Shown here: positions 14,306 through 22,410 of the stretch, piece by piece
How the letters are laid out: each line of letters opens with the position of its first letter
Numbering within the stretch: the first letter of the stretch is position 1
NCBI RefSeq assembly: GCF_018389385.1
Contig: NZ_CP062698.1
Location: 3,504,667 to 3,568,666 of the forward strand
Length of the DNA: 64,000 nt
Direction: 5' to 3'
Source: Anthocerotibacter panamensis C109
GTDB lineage: Bacteria; Cyanobacteriota; Cyanobacteriia; Gloeobacterales; Anthocerotibacteraceae
Position numbers and translations under genes: made by a program
The notes under the pieces: generated by a model
Database searches by the model: none
Seen by the model: the letters and a program-made list of their open reading frames with translations, nothing else
Told to the model about the DNA's origin: nothing

Positions 14306-16945
14306 TCAGGAAATAGTCATCTGTACTTCCTGCTGTACTTGCAAAGGTTGCTGAACTTGAATAAATGCATCATAAATTGAAATTTCTGAATTAACGGCTT
14401 CAAAACTAACAACCAAAGAATAGGGTGCAGTTGCTTCTGAGCTTTTATTCCACCCCTCATGTCCAACGACTGCAATGCAGAAGCCCTCACGCAGATCATA
14501 GGACTGCACTTTTGCCCAGTCCTTTTGGACGGTTCCTGTACTTCTAGAAATCTCTTTCACGATCCCATCAATCCCCCTTGGTCTTCGTTGATCGTCGCTG
14601 TTGGGTCTGAATTGTCGTTTGCCAAGAGTCCAACGAAATAAGCCTTCACCTTCATCAGCATCTTGCGGTGCCTCATTATATTTTTTGAGTACTCTGTCTA
14701 GAAACTTTTGAGGATCTTCTCCTTTTTTACTACATGTCCAATCGAGCCATGTAGATAAATATTTCCTGCGATGGCGACGAGTACGACGAGGTTCAGCAAC
14801 GTAGGACAGAGTAATTTCAATAAGAATATCAAAGCCTTCACCTTGCCTTAAGAGAGTTTCTGGTATTTGAACTTGATAAACTTTAGCTTGTCGAGCACAG
14901 ATCCTTTCGTTTCCTTGGGTTGTTAAGGTTACACGGTTGGCAGAATTACCTAAAGCTCGACCAAGACTAGGAATACCGTAACCCATCGTCCGAACGCCTT
15001 GATACAGTTTTTCAACTGACTCGTTTGTCCAGTTAGGCAGACGTGCCGATTGAATGATGAGAGCACGGTAAAACAAAGCACTTTCTTGTGGAAACGCTGC
15101 TGCCAGTGCAGCGGCAATATGAGCAACTTTCGGAGCAGCAAACGAAGTTCCTACTGCATCAGCACTGACAGCTTTACCACCATCAAGAGTGGATCGAACT
15201 AGCTCAGGGCAGACGGATGGTGGTTTTGTGAAACTTGGTGAAGTAGATGAGTCAATTACATAGTCTCCCCCATACTCTACTACTTCCGGTTTAATCGTGT
15301 CCCAAATTCCCAAGCCCGAGCAGGAGAATGATGAAGGGTAATCTGCTTCTGCTATCGATTTAAAAGGAGGATTCTGATAGCTGCTATGAGAAACTGAACC
15401 TACTGTCAGTGCTTGAAAACTTTGAGCAGGATTTGCGACTCGTGCAGAAGGAGACAATAAGTAATCTGGATAAACCCGCGCAGCTTGCATGTGTGCGGAA
15501 ATAGATGGTCGAGTAACAAAACTTACATTTGCCTCAATATTGCCCGCAGCAACAATAAATAGAAAATCCCCTTGTTTCTCCCAAGTCAGCTTATCTATTG
15601 CTGCTGCCCAAGGAGTCATTGATTGGGTTCGACAAGGAGAAATACCTGCAACTGAGTGATTAAAAATACGAGTTCTGGTTTGATAATGATAGAATTCTAC
15701 GATCTCTTCCAGTACTTTAGGGGGAAATAGTTTTTTAGGTAGTTGGTTACCACCATCAAGAATTCTGGCATTTTGAACCCAACATGTTGCCTTCTGAAAA
15801 CCTGTTGAAGGAATTCCGCGAGGATAAAGAATCGCACCAGCAACTCTAGTGCCATGCCCGCCGCCTTGAACATAGTCAGCAGTCATGTCAAGCTCTCCAG
15901 GTACCCAGGATCTAGAATGTTGGGAATCGATCGCACCTCGTAATTTCGGATGAAGTTCCTGAATACCACTATCAATCACGCAAACTTTAGGTGCATTCGG
16001 ATCAGGCGCTTCTAGCGTAAATATTTCTCGATCGGAATCAGATTCATTAGGTGTAACTGAAGGGGCACTAAATTCATCAGGTTCACTGACATCAAAAATA
16101 TATGGGAAATTAAGAACAAGATCCTTTAACCCTTTTCCAAGAATCCGAATGCGGCATGAGAAACAGTCTGGCAAGCGCGAAGTTCCTATCTCGTCACCAG
16201 CTACATTTCGCAGAATTTCACCATTGTATTGGTTGATAAATTCCTGGAGTTTATCTGTGCGTTCTGAATATAGATCGTCCCAATCTTCAGGAGATAAATT
16301 GTGCTTGTCTAACCATTGATCTACGCGATTCTGATATCTTTCATCACTCTCAGATTCTTTGCGCTTAGGACATCTTGAATATTGTTCTTGAATGTTGATG
16401 CAGGAAATGCCAATGTCTACAATATATTCCTGTTGCTCAAGAATTTGGTTCCACTCAGCTTTAAGACCATCAGAAAGAATATATTCTGGACGTCGAGTTC
16501 CTTCTAAGATCTCCCAAATTTCTGGAACTTTTCCCCCTCCTCTTTGAGATTTGATAAACTGCTCAATCTTTTTTCTGAGTTCTGATAGCTCCGTATCAGC
16601 AGAAGCCCCGATAATATATCCATGTTCTAAGTCCGCAACTACTTCAATTCCAAAGCTTTTTAATGCATCTGCATCAAATAAATCGGGATCTACCTGTAGG
16701 ATGAAGGATACTGCATCTGGCAATTCAGGTTTGCCTTCTTCCTTGCGTTTTTTCTTCTCTTCTTTCCAGTTTGTGGTGATTAGATCAACTGATGATTTTA
16801 GCTTACTGCCATGTCCCCCGGCGTCCCCTCTATTTGCCAAAGTGATTGCAGAAACCCTACCGCCACCACCCGGAGGGGCAGATGCAATTCCTTCCTTAAC
16901 TAAACGAAGTGAGAGATGAGGAAATTGATTGGATCTATCAGGCAT
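14306..16945 (-). CDS. ietS: subtilisin-like serine protease of an IetAS-type antiphage pair
   Basis: 879 residues. The S8 catalytic triad is visible: Asp in KVCVIDSGIQELHP (about 330), His in GGGHGTRVAGA and Ser in AVGTSFAAPKVAHIAAAL; the oxyanion Asn is in FIVAAGNIEANVS. About 300 residues of charged N-terminal domain precede the protease and a 200-residue beta-rich C-terminal domain follows. No signal peptide, so it acts in the cytoplasm. The start overlaps the end of the AAA ATPase gene by 8 bp, giving translational coupling. This order (AAA ATPase, then large subtilase) is that of the IetAS defence system, in which both proteins are needed. The pair forms one integron cassette ended by the attC at 13,988. 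Confidence 0.85.
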   Translation of the reverse strand: MPDRSNQFPHLSLRLVKEGIASAPPGGGGRVSAITLANRGDAGGHGSKLKSSVDLITTNWKEEKKKRKEEGKPELPDAVSFILQVDPDLFDADALKSFGIEVVADLEHGYIIGASADTELSELRKKIEQFIKSQRGGGKVPEIWEILEGTRRPEYILSDGLKAEWNQILEQQEYIVDIGISCINIQEQYSRCPKRKESESDERYQNRVDQWLDKHNLSPEDWDDLYSERTDKLQEFINQYNGEILRNVAGDEIGTSRLPDCFSCRIRILGKGLKDLVLNFPYIFDVSEPDEFSAPSVTPNESDSDREIFTLEAPDPNAPKVCVIDSGIQELHPKLRGAIDSQHSRSWVPGELDMTADYVQGGGHGTRVAGAILYPRGIPSTGFQKATCWVQNARILDGGNQLPKKLFPPKVLEEIVEFYHYQTRTRIFNHSVAGISPCRTQSMTPWAAAIDKLTWEKQGDFLFIVAAGNIEANVSFVTRPSISAHMQAARVYPDYLLSPSARVANPAQSFQALTVGSVSHSSYQNPPFKSIAEADYPSSFSCSGLGIWDTIKPEVVEYGGDYVIDSSTSPSFTKPPSVCPELVRSTLDGGKAVSADAVGTSFAAPKVAHIAAALAAAFPQESALFYRALIIQSARLPNWTNESVEKLYQGVRTMGYGIPSLGRALGNSANRVTLTTQGNERICARQAKVYQVQIPETLLRQGEGFDILIEITLSYVAEPRRTRRHRRKYLSTWLDWTCSKKGEDPQKFLDRVLKKYNEAPQDADEGEGLFRWTLGKRQFRPNSDDQRRPRGIDGIVKEISRSTGTVQKDWAKVQSYDLREGFCIAVVGHEGWNKSSEATAPYSLVVSFEAVNSEISIYDAFIQVQQPLQVQQEVQMTIS

Positions 16946-17996
16946 GAGAAGCTAGAATGTCTTGAATCGATTCTTCTAGATGTTCTTGAATAACTAACTC
17001 CTCTCTATCTAAGATAGCTCGCTTTGCAGCATCCTGGGCGGCCCTAACAATTTGTGCAGCGGAGAAATTAGTCATTTTTTGTACAATCGAGTTCCAATCG
17101 ATTGAACCTACTTCAACTGAAGAAAGTGTCTGTTTTAGGATAGCCCTAATTTCTGGCTCTGTCGGCTTTAGTACTTCAATAGCATCATCAAATCTTCTCC
17201 ATACAGCTTCATCCAGAAACTTAGTTAGATTAGTTGCGGCAACCAGTAAACCATTTGAGACTTCATATTCGTCAAGTAATTGAAGGAATGTATTGACCAC
17301 ACGCTTAATTTCTCCAACTTCTTGACTGTCTTCACGAGACTTGGCAAGCGCATCACATTCATCAATAAAAAGCAAACAAGGAGTCGCAGCAGCAGTTTCA
17401 AATACTTCACGTAAGTTGGTTGCAGTTTCTCCCAGATAGGAAGACACCATTGCGTCAAAACGAACCTTGACCAAGGTTAACCCTGTATTCCAAGCAATGC
17501 GCTCAGCCCCCATGGTTTTACCGCAGCCTGGGGAACCGTAAAGTAGGATTTTTTGGCGATAGCGTAACCCGTGATGGACAAGTCGATCACGAGCAGCATA
17601 TTCCCGTTCAATGCGGCAGAATCGGGTTTCAACAGCATCCGAGAGAATCATGTGATGCCGCAAAGAGTCATGAGGAACCGTAACAATAAAAGGATGATTA
17701 AATCGATGCTTACTCGATAAAAGCGTCAAAGATCGAGCGTCAGCAATTTTAGAGATAGTATGATTTGAGGTCGCTGAAGGGATTCCTTCATGGGGAGCTG
17801 CTGATAAAGCTTCGGGCTTAGAAAAGCGAGTAGTTTTCCGGACAATGTTTTCGAGCTGCTCGGCAAGACTGGTATGCCCTAGCTTCCGTTCTTCTTCAAC
17901 TACAATGGACAGCATGCTCTGTATCGCCTGTGAATCTTCACTGGCAACAGCACGGAATAAACGTTTCAGCACATCTCCTTTCATCTTGTGACCCAT
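16938..17996 (-). CDS. ietA: AAA ATPase of an IetAS-type antiphage pair
   Basis: About 352 residues from ATG 17,996; ATG 17,984 is also possible. An N-terminal helical region (residues 1-70) and a basic linker lead to an AAA core: Walker A LYGSPGCGKTMGAERIA, Walker B LLFIDECDALAKSR, sensor 1 LLVAATNLTKFLD and an Arg finger stretch AVWRRFDDAI. C-terminal helices end in LEESIQDILASHA. The protein is of the single-domain FtsH/Cdc48-like class and soluble. Its stop overlaps the subtilase start. It presumably senses infection or feeds the protease. Confidence 0.85.
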   Translation of the reverse strand: MGHKMKGDVLKRLFRAVASEDSQAIQSMLSIVVEEERKLGHTSLAEQLENIVRKTTRFSKPEALSAAPHEGIPSATSNHTISKIADARSLTLLSSKHRFNHPFIVTVPHDSLRHHMILSDAVETRFCRIEREYAARDRLVHHGLRYRQKILLYGSPGCGKTMGAERIAWNTGLTLVKVRFDAMVSSYLGETATNLREVFETAAATPCLLFIDECDALAKSREDSQEVGEIKRVVNTFLQLLDEYEVSNGLLVAATNLTKFLDEAVWRRFDDAIEVLKPTEPEIRAILKQTLSSVEVGSIDWNSIVQKMTNFSAAQIVRAAQDAAKRAILDREELVIQEHLEESIQDILASHA

Positions 17997-18208
17997 CGCC
18001 CACAAATATCTTCCCTGCTCTTACAATACCCAAGTTCTCCGAAACCTTTGCAAAACTTTACAAAATGCAAGGATAATACTTTGATGGAGCAGTGCCGACA
18101 ACAAGAGGATATCAAGATCCCGATCACGTGCCTAAATTCTAAAAAGCCTTAGGTGGATTTTCAGAATAGTTCAGGAGTGGTTTGGTTCACAAAGGCAATA
18201 GATGCTGT
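17997..18208. other. cassette 5' region of the ietA-ietS cassette
   Basis: About 210 bp between attC-like site B and ietA. No open frame. Cassette genes usually rely on a promoter outside. The length would allow one here, but I do not see a convincing -35/-10 pair. Confidence 0.4.
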
Positions 18209-18277
18209 CTAACAAGGGATTATGCAGCAGTCCATCTGCCGACTTGGAGGATAACCAGCGCTTTTGTAATGTTATAC
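18207..18277 (-). other. attC-like site B (end of the 314-bp repeat)
   Basis: Minus strand runs GTATAAC to GTTAGAC, boxes that pair at 6 of 7 positions and, for the second box, fit GTTRRRY. The 71-bp content is the same as in site A except for one core-box base (GTTAGAC versus GTTAGGC). The inner stem is weak. It would separate the first, nearly empty cassette from the ietA-ietS cassette. Confidence 0.5.
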
Positions 18278-18522
18278 AGCACAGAAGGCATGAATTGCTC
18301 CTCAAGGGTTGCTCAGTCACTCAGCAGCGTTCAAAAATAGCTTACGCGGCCTTCGGCTAAGACAAAACTTCTCCCTCAACGCTTTACCCAGTAAGGCACC
18401 TATTGGGAGGCTCTTTAACTTAGTAGAGTGAGTCGCCCGGTGGCAAACTTAAAAATTGGGAGTGAGAATCGGGCTTTTCCTTGCGCTGAGCTTAATTTAG
18501 CAGTCGGGCAAGAGAGCATCAA
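18209..18522. repeat. 314-bp direct repeat, copy B
   Basis: Gap-free partner of 10,075-10,388. The left half is identical and the right half carries nearly all of the differences, as if part of it had been homogenised by recombination. The two copies flank an 8-kb segment with three cassettes. Recombination between them would remove that segment as a circle. Confidence 0.9.
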
Positions 18523-18574
18523 TAGAAATTTGGCGATATTGCATTTTCTTGATATTTGTAGATAATATTTAATG

Positions 18575-18591
18575 TGTAATGTTATACAGCA
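18575..18591. promoter_or_regulatory. LexA-box-like or attI-like sequence in front of intI
   Basis: TGTAATGTTATACAGCA lies 3 bp before the integrase start. Its reverse strand CTGTATAACATTACAC resembles the enterobacterial SOS box (CTG-N10-CAG type) at 11 of 16 positions, and SOS control of intI is known in other integrons. The same 17 bp occur inside both 314-bp repeats (10,131-10,147 and 18,265-18,281), and it contains a GTTATAC core-like box, so it may instead be the attI core. The two readings cannot be separated from sequence. Confidence 0.4.
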
Positions 18592-18594
18592 TAC

Positions 18595-19216
18595 GTGGCG
18601 AACAAGAAATTCCCCGAACTTGATCCTAGGTTTGATAAAGTGCTGGCTGCGAAGGGCATTCCGCAAACACGCTGGGCGCAGTACCGCAAGTGGGTGCGCT
18701 TCTACTTGGACTTTTGCGATAAGTATGGGTATCCACTGACTGACCTAGGAAGTATCCCGCCGTTTGTCGATAAAAGGACAGACCGAACAGCAGCAAGCTG
18801 AAGCCCAGCTAGCGGTTGGCTATTACACCGAGTTGTTCAAGCCACCACTGGAACCGAAGAAACTGCCTCCCCCCGCAAAATTGCCACCTGTCCCACAACC
18901 CGTGTTAGCTCAAAGGGTGCCTGGGGCTAAAGAGGAATCGGTGAGTGGGGCCTGGCAGATCGTCGCCGACAAGCTCAAAGAACAAATCCTGTTGCGCCAT
19001 TACTCACCCCAAACCTTAAAGTCTTACTCTATCTGGATGTGGAAACTCAGTCGATTTCTGGAGAATAAGTCGCCTGAGACGGTCACAACCTCCGATGTAC
19101 AGCGCTTTCTGGCGGATTTAGCGGTTCGACAGCAAGTCTCCGCCTCCGCCCAGAATCAGGCATTTCATGCGCTGTTATTTCTGTTTCGCTATGTGTTCAA
19201 GCGCGACCTTGGCGAC
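18595..19216 (+). pseudogene. intI: integron integrase, frameshifted and lacking the catalytic domain
   Basis: From GTG 18,595 the protein reads FPELDPRFDKVLAAKGIP and YRKWVRFYLDFCDKYGYP, the N-terminal extension seen in many environmental IntI proteins. At about 18,771-18,775 an A-run has lost one base. The +1 frame resumes with GQTEQQQAEAQLAVGYYTEL and gives the core-binding SAM-like domain LLRHYSPQTLKSYSIWMWKL, ending in QNQAFHALLFLFRYVFKRDL. After that a CRISPR repeat begins. The catalytic Arg, HxxR and Tyr motifs and the IntI-specific insertion are therefore missing. It cannot recombine, so the cassettes to its left are frozen unless another recombinase acts. Orientation is divergent from the cassettes, as expected. 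Confidence 0.85.
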
Positions 19217-19239
19217 CTTCGAGATACGCCACGGGCCAG

Positions 19240-19341
19240 GTTCCAATTGGCGAGTTTCCCTTTTAGGGATTGAAACGGTGCAGCCGACCCCGAAAAAGTA
19301 CTGGGTTTCACGTTCCAATTGGAGAGTTTCTCTTTGAGGGA
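19240..19341. CRISPR. CRISPR remnant, two repeats and one spacer
   Basis: A 37-nt repeat at 19,240-19,276 starts GTTCCAATTGG and ends in GGGATTGAAAC, the ending typical of cyanobacterial type I and III repeats. A 35-nt spacer (19,277-19,311) follows, then a second repeat from 19,312. This one has three substitutions in 30 nt and loses its last 7 nt at the 3' side of tRNA-Pro. No cas gene is in the window. A degenerate terminal repeat is normal at the end of an array, so this is probably the trailer end of a lost one. Confidence 0.75.
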
Positions 19342-19342
19342 A

Positions 19343-19416
19343 TCGGGATGACAGGATTCGAACCTGCGGCATCTGCGTCCCAAACGCAGCGCTCTACCAA
19401 GCTGAGCTACATCCCG
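19343..19416 (-). tRNA. tRNA-Pro (anticodon TGG)
   Basis: 74 nt. Acceptor stem CGGGATG/CATCCCG, D arm GTAGCTCAGCTTGGTAGAGC, anticodon stem CTGCG/CGCAG around loop TTTGGGA, and T arm with GGTTCGAATCC. CCA is not encoded. It reads CCA/CCG-type proline codons. The accessory block ends at its 3' side, a common insertion point for mobile DNA, and normal genes begin on the other side. Confidence 0.97.
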
Positions 19417-19658
19417 TCTAGACATACTGGCCTTGCCTAGCTTAGCAATAGTGCGTTGCTTGTACAAGAGCAAGAATGCGGTATGGACACTTGCGCCATG
19501 CGCGCTTGAACTTTATGTTGGTATCTGGGAAAATGACGAGCGTTATGAATCAGCCATTCAAAGCCTTTCTCGTTTTTTAAGCCCGCAAGGGCCACATCAT
19601 TGCTTTCCCTAGATGCCCTGTACTATTTGCACCCTACACCTGAGACCCAACGCCCACC

Positions 19659-20999
19659 ATGAATAAATACCTCTGCGCCTTCTCATGCCTGTTTTTACTA
19701 CTGACGGGTTCTTTTCGTGTAGCGGGGCAGGAGGCAAGCGTTCCTGAAAAACTGGCCGTTGCACTGGTTAATTCCCTGGCTAAAGAAGATTTTGTAGCAG
19801 CGACCGCCAACTTTGATAGTGCGATGAGCACGGCTCTGCCCGCCCCCAAACTCCAGGCTATCTGGCAATCACTCCTGGCTCAAGCGGGGTCTTTTAAGCA
19901 ACAAATCGGCTTACGCAGCGAGAAAACTGCGACCTACAACACCATCTATGTGACCTGCGAATTCGAGCGGGTGACCCTAGATGCCAAGGTCGTGCTGGAT
20001 GCGAACCAACGCGTGACTGGGCTCTTTTTTGTCCCTAGTCCGCCCCCACCAACGGCACTCAGCTATAGCCCGCCGGACTATGGGCCTGTTGACCGGGTGA
20101 CAGAGCGAGAGGTTGTCATCGGGAGCGGCGATTGGGCACTTCCTGGAACCCTGACCCTACCGCGTAGCCGTGGCCCTTTCCCGGCAGTGGTCCTCGTCCA
20201 TGGCTCCGGTCCCAATGACCGGGACGAAAGCATCGGCCCCAATAAGCCCTTCCGGGACTTGGCTCTGGGGCTTGCCTCCCGACGTATTGCCGTGCTGCGC
20301 TACGAAAAACGCACCAAGGAGCACGCCGCTAAACTGCGCTCCTTGAAAGACACAATTACCATTAAGGAAGAAACTCTCGACGACGCCCTCGCTGCCGTCG
20401 CGTTGCTGCGTAAATCTCCAAAAATTGCCTCGGGTCAGATTTATATTTTGGGTCATAGTCTAGGCGGGACACTGGCTCCGCGCTTGGGTCAACTGGAGCC
20501 CACGGTCAAAGGGCTGATTATTCTGGCAGGAAGTTCCCGTCCTCTCGAAGATCTGATTTTGGAGCAGACTGCCTATCTCTCTCAGGCCGATAGTACACCC
20601 GCCGCTGAGCAACGGTTGACACAACTCAAACAACAAATTGCCCGAGTCAAAGACCCCAGTTTATCGCAGGCAGTCCCGGCGGCTGAACTGCCTTTGGGCG
20701 TCCCTGCCGCCTATTGGTTGGCGCTGCGCGGTTATAGCCCACCTGCAGTAGCGAGTGCCTTGAAGCAGCCGATGTTGATTTTGCAGGGAGACCGGGATTA
20801 TCAGGTCACGCTTAAAGACTTTCAACTCTGGCAGCAAGCCTTATCCGTACGCTCAAACGTGACCTTCAAGCGCTATCCCACCCTGAACCATCTCTTTATG
20901 TCCGGGAGTGGAAAAAGCTTGCCCACCGAATATCAAACGCCCGGTCACGTAGACCTACAGGTCCTTGAGGATATTGCAACCTGGATTCAAAAACAGTAA
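19659..20999 (+). CDS. secreted alpha/beta hydrolase with DUF3887-like N-terminal domain
   Basis: 446 residues. Signal peptide LCAFSCLFLLLTGSFRVAG. Residues 30-130 form a small domain (LAVALVNSLAKEDFVAATANF, LQAIWQSLLAQAGSF) like DUF3887, often found ahead of such hydrolases. The hydrolase core starts at PGTLTLPRSRGPFPAVVLVHG. The nucleophile is Ser in GHSLGG, the acid probably Asp in LILQGDRDYQV, and the His in NHLFM near the end. It resembles acyl-peptidase or dienelactone-type esterases; the substrate is unknown. Monocistronic on the plus strand, 240 bp after tRNA-Pro, and convergent with DUF309. Confidence 0.88.
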   Translation: MNKYLCAFSCLFLLLTGSFRVAGQEASVPEKLAVALVNSLAKEDFVAATANFDSAMSTALPAPKLQAIWQSLLAQAGSFKQQIGLRSEKTATYNTIYVTCEFERVTLDAKVVLDANQRVTGLFFVPSPPPPTALSYSPPDYGPVDRVTEREVVIGSGDWALPGTLTLPRSRGPFPAVVLVHGSGPNDRDESIGPNKPFRDLALGLASRRIAVLRYEKRTKEHAAKLRSLKDTITIKEETLDDALAAVALLRKSPKIASGQIYILGHSLGGTLAPRLGQLEPTVKGLIILAGSSRPLEDLILEQTAYLSQADSTPAAEQRLTQLKQQIARVKDPSLSQAVPAAELPLGVPAAYWLALRGYSPPAVASALKQPMLILQGDRDYQVTLKDFQLWQQALSVRSNVTFKRYPTLNHLFMSGSGKSLPTEYQTPGHVDLQVLEDIATWIQKQ

Positions 21000-21009
21000 C
21001 AGTCACTTT

Positions 21010-21384
21010 TTAATTTTTTGGGGTTTCTCGCCGATAATCTACTTTGGGCAAGGTAAATTGAAATTCTTTTAAATCCTGGCCCTCAAGCTCATGGAGGCGC
21101 TCTAAAATTTTTTCGCTGGCAGTAACCAAACTCTCGACATCCACACCCATATATTCGGGTAGAAAGTAATCCAGGCGCTGAATTCCCTGACCCAAGAGGG
21201 TAACTGCGCCTTGCCAGTTATCGTTGCCCAAGTGGTAATAGGCTACTGCTAGTTGGAGGATACCCTGGTAAAAAAAACGAAGGGGCTGTTGCGCCTCCAT
21301 CCATAGAGCCTCTAGCGTATCGTGGCAGGCGTAAAAATCCTGGCGGTTGAATTGTTCTAGTCCCTGCCAGAAGTCCTCAGGCAT
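21010..21384 (-). CDS. DUF309 protein
   Basis: 124 residues. The family motif is clear: FYACHDTLEALWM (H-E/D-x-x-E/W signature) and FYQGILQLAVAYYHL, both on helices of an all-alpha bundle. Members are common in cyanobacteria and chloroplast lineages; function is not known. It ends the minus-strand run rpmG-rpsR-ftrC-DUF309, starting 2 bp after the ftrC stop, so it is likely cotranscribed with ftrC. Confidence 0.85.
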   Translation of the reverse strand: MPEDFWQGLEQFNRQDFYACHDTLEALWMEAQQPLRFFYQGILQLAVAYYHLGNDNWQGAVTLLGQGIQRLDYFLPEYMGVDVESLVTASEKILERLHELEGQDLKEFQFTLPKVDYRRETPKN

Positions 21385-21386
21385 CC

Positions 21387-21737
21387 CTAGTCGGCGTAAT
21401 TGACGTTGGTGTCCCGGTGAAATACCTGTTCCCGACCAGCAAAACCGTTGTCCTCAGTCAAAAACAGCAGACAGTGGCACTCTTTGCGCTCGCGCATCGG
21501 GACGCAGGGGCAGTTCCAGTAAGCAACCTTGACTTCAGCTTCTTTGTCGGGATAGAAGCGGCATGGGCAAAGCGGTGAGCCAAGTTCATCTTTATGCTTG
21601 GCGAGCCCCTCAATGACAGCAGCCGTTACCGTTTGGTCCATGCAGAAGTAGGTGCCAGACTTGCGGGCGTATTGCTCCGAAAAGTGGACCATGGCCTCAT
21701 AACTTTCTTTGGATGCTTTGTTTTCACCCCGATCCAT
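21387..21737 (-). CDS. ftrC: ferredoxin-thioredoxin reductase, catalytic beta chain
   Basis: 116 residues, the normal size. The cysteines that hold the 4Fe-4S cluster and the redox disulfide are present: FCMDQTVT, LCPCRFYPDK, YWNCPCVPMRE and CHCLLFL. The enzyme passes electrons from ferredoxin to thioredoxin and so couples photosynthetic electron flow to thiol control of metabolism. It works with the variable alpha chain FtrV, which is not in the window. Its presence supports an oxygenic phototroph. It is in a minus-strand run after rpsR with DUF309 directly downstream. Confidence 0.95.
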   Translation of the reverse strand: MDRGENKASKESYEAMVHFSEQYARKSGTYFCMDQTVTAAVIEGLAKHKDELGSPLCPCRFYPDKEAEVKVAYWNCPCVPMRERKECHCLLFLTEDNGFAGREQVFHRDTNVNYAD

Positions 21738-21795
21738 CGCAGATACCCCTTCATTGTCCCTTCACTATATCCCTGCTTACTTGGGCTGCGGGCAA

Positions 21796-22017
21796 TCAAC
21801 CTTCCTGGTTTACAAAAGGCAATAAAGCCATAATGCGTGCCCGCTTGATGGCAAGTGTCAGGTCCCGTTGCTGTTTAGCGGTGAGCCCTGTAACTCGCCG
21901 GGGGAGGATTTTACCCCGCTCGGTGATGTACTTTTTGAGCAGATCTACATCTTTGTAGTCGATTTTGTCCTTGGGCGGGATGGGCGAGACGCGCTTGCGT
22001 TGGAAACCGTTAGTCAT
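21796..22017 (-). CDS. rpsR: 30S ribosomal protein S18
   Basis: 73 residues: basic N-terminus [10 protein letters not shown], then the conserved [37 protein letters not shown] and [13 protein letters not shown]. It binds 16S rRNA with S6 in the small-subunit platform. It follows rpmG by 28 bp, the usual cyanobacterial rpmG-rpsR order. Confidence 0.97.
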   Translation of the reverse strand: MTNGFQRKRVSPIPPKDKIDYKDVDLLKKYITERGKILPRRVTGLTAKQQRDLTLAIKRARIMALLPFVNQEG

Positions 22018-22045
22018 GATGCTCTTTTCGTCCTGTAAATCGTAT

Positions 22046-22237
22046 TTACTTGGTCTCTTTGTGAACCGTGTGTTTGTTGCAGTAGGCGCAGAACTTTTTT
22101 AGCTCCAGCCGCCCCGTGGTGTTGCGCTTGTTTTTTTTCGTGACGTACCGCGAGACGCCGGGTTTGCGCTTGTCGCTGTTGGTGCGACACTCCGTACATT
22201 CGAGGGTAATGATGAGCCGTGCGCCTGGTTTTGCCAT
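22046..22237 (-). CDS. rpmG: 50S ribosomal protein L33
   Basis: 63 residues: [37 protein letters not shown] and KHTVHKETK. The four Cys of the zinc-ribbon form (CTEC and CAYC) are present. First gene of the rpmG-rpsR pair. An 18-bp hairpin at 22,344 upstream separates it from the sedolisin gene. Confidence 0.96.
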   Translation of the reverse strand: MAKPGARLIITLECTECRTNSDKRKPGVSRYVTKKNKRNTTGRLELKKFCAYCNKHTVHKETK

Positions 22238-22343
22238 GACTATGCCATTTAACCGAACAGTTTTCTAAGATATCACATCCATTGCATGTGGGACTAGCCA
22301 TCGATCCACAGCTTAATGGAATGAGCCAACCCAAACGAAAATA

Positions 22344-22382
22344 CTGATAGCGAAGCTTGAGCCGCTCAAGCTTCGCTATCAG
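22344..22382 (-). terminator. terminator of the first sedolisin gene
   Basis: Perfect 18-bp arms (CTGATAGCGAAGCTTGAG and its complement) around a 3-nt loop, 28 bp after the stop of the S53 gene. On the minus strand it is followed by TATTTTCGTTT, so it fits a Rho-independent terminator. Confidence 0.85.
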
Positions 22383-22410
22383 CCCTATGCGATCTGTCCG
22401 TCAAGCAGAC

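Noticed and set aside
18415-18666. 83-codon minus-strand frame across repeat B
   Set aside because: Begins inside the integrase relic and uses the repeat tail; its C-terminus is merely the repeat read in one frame, as in the frame at 10,281-10,466.
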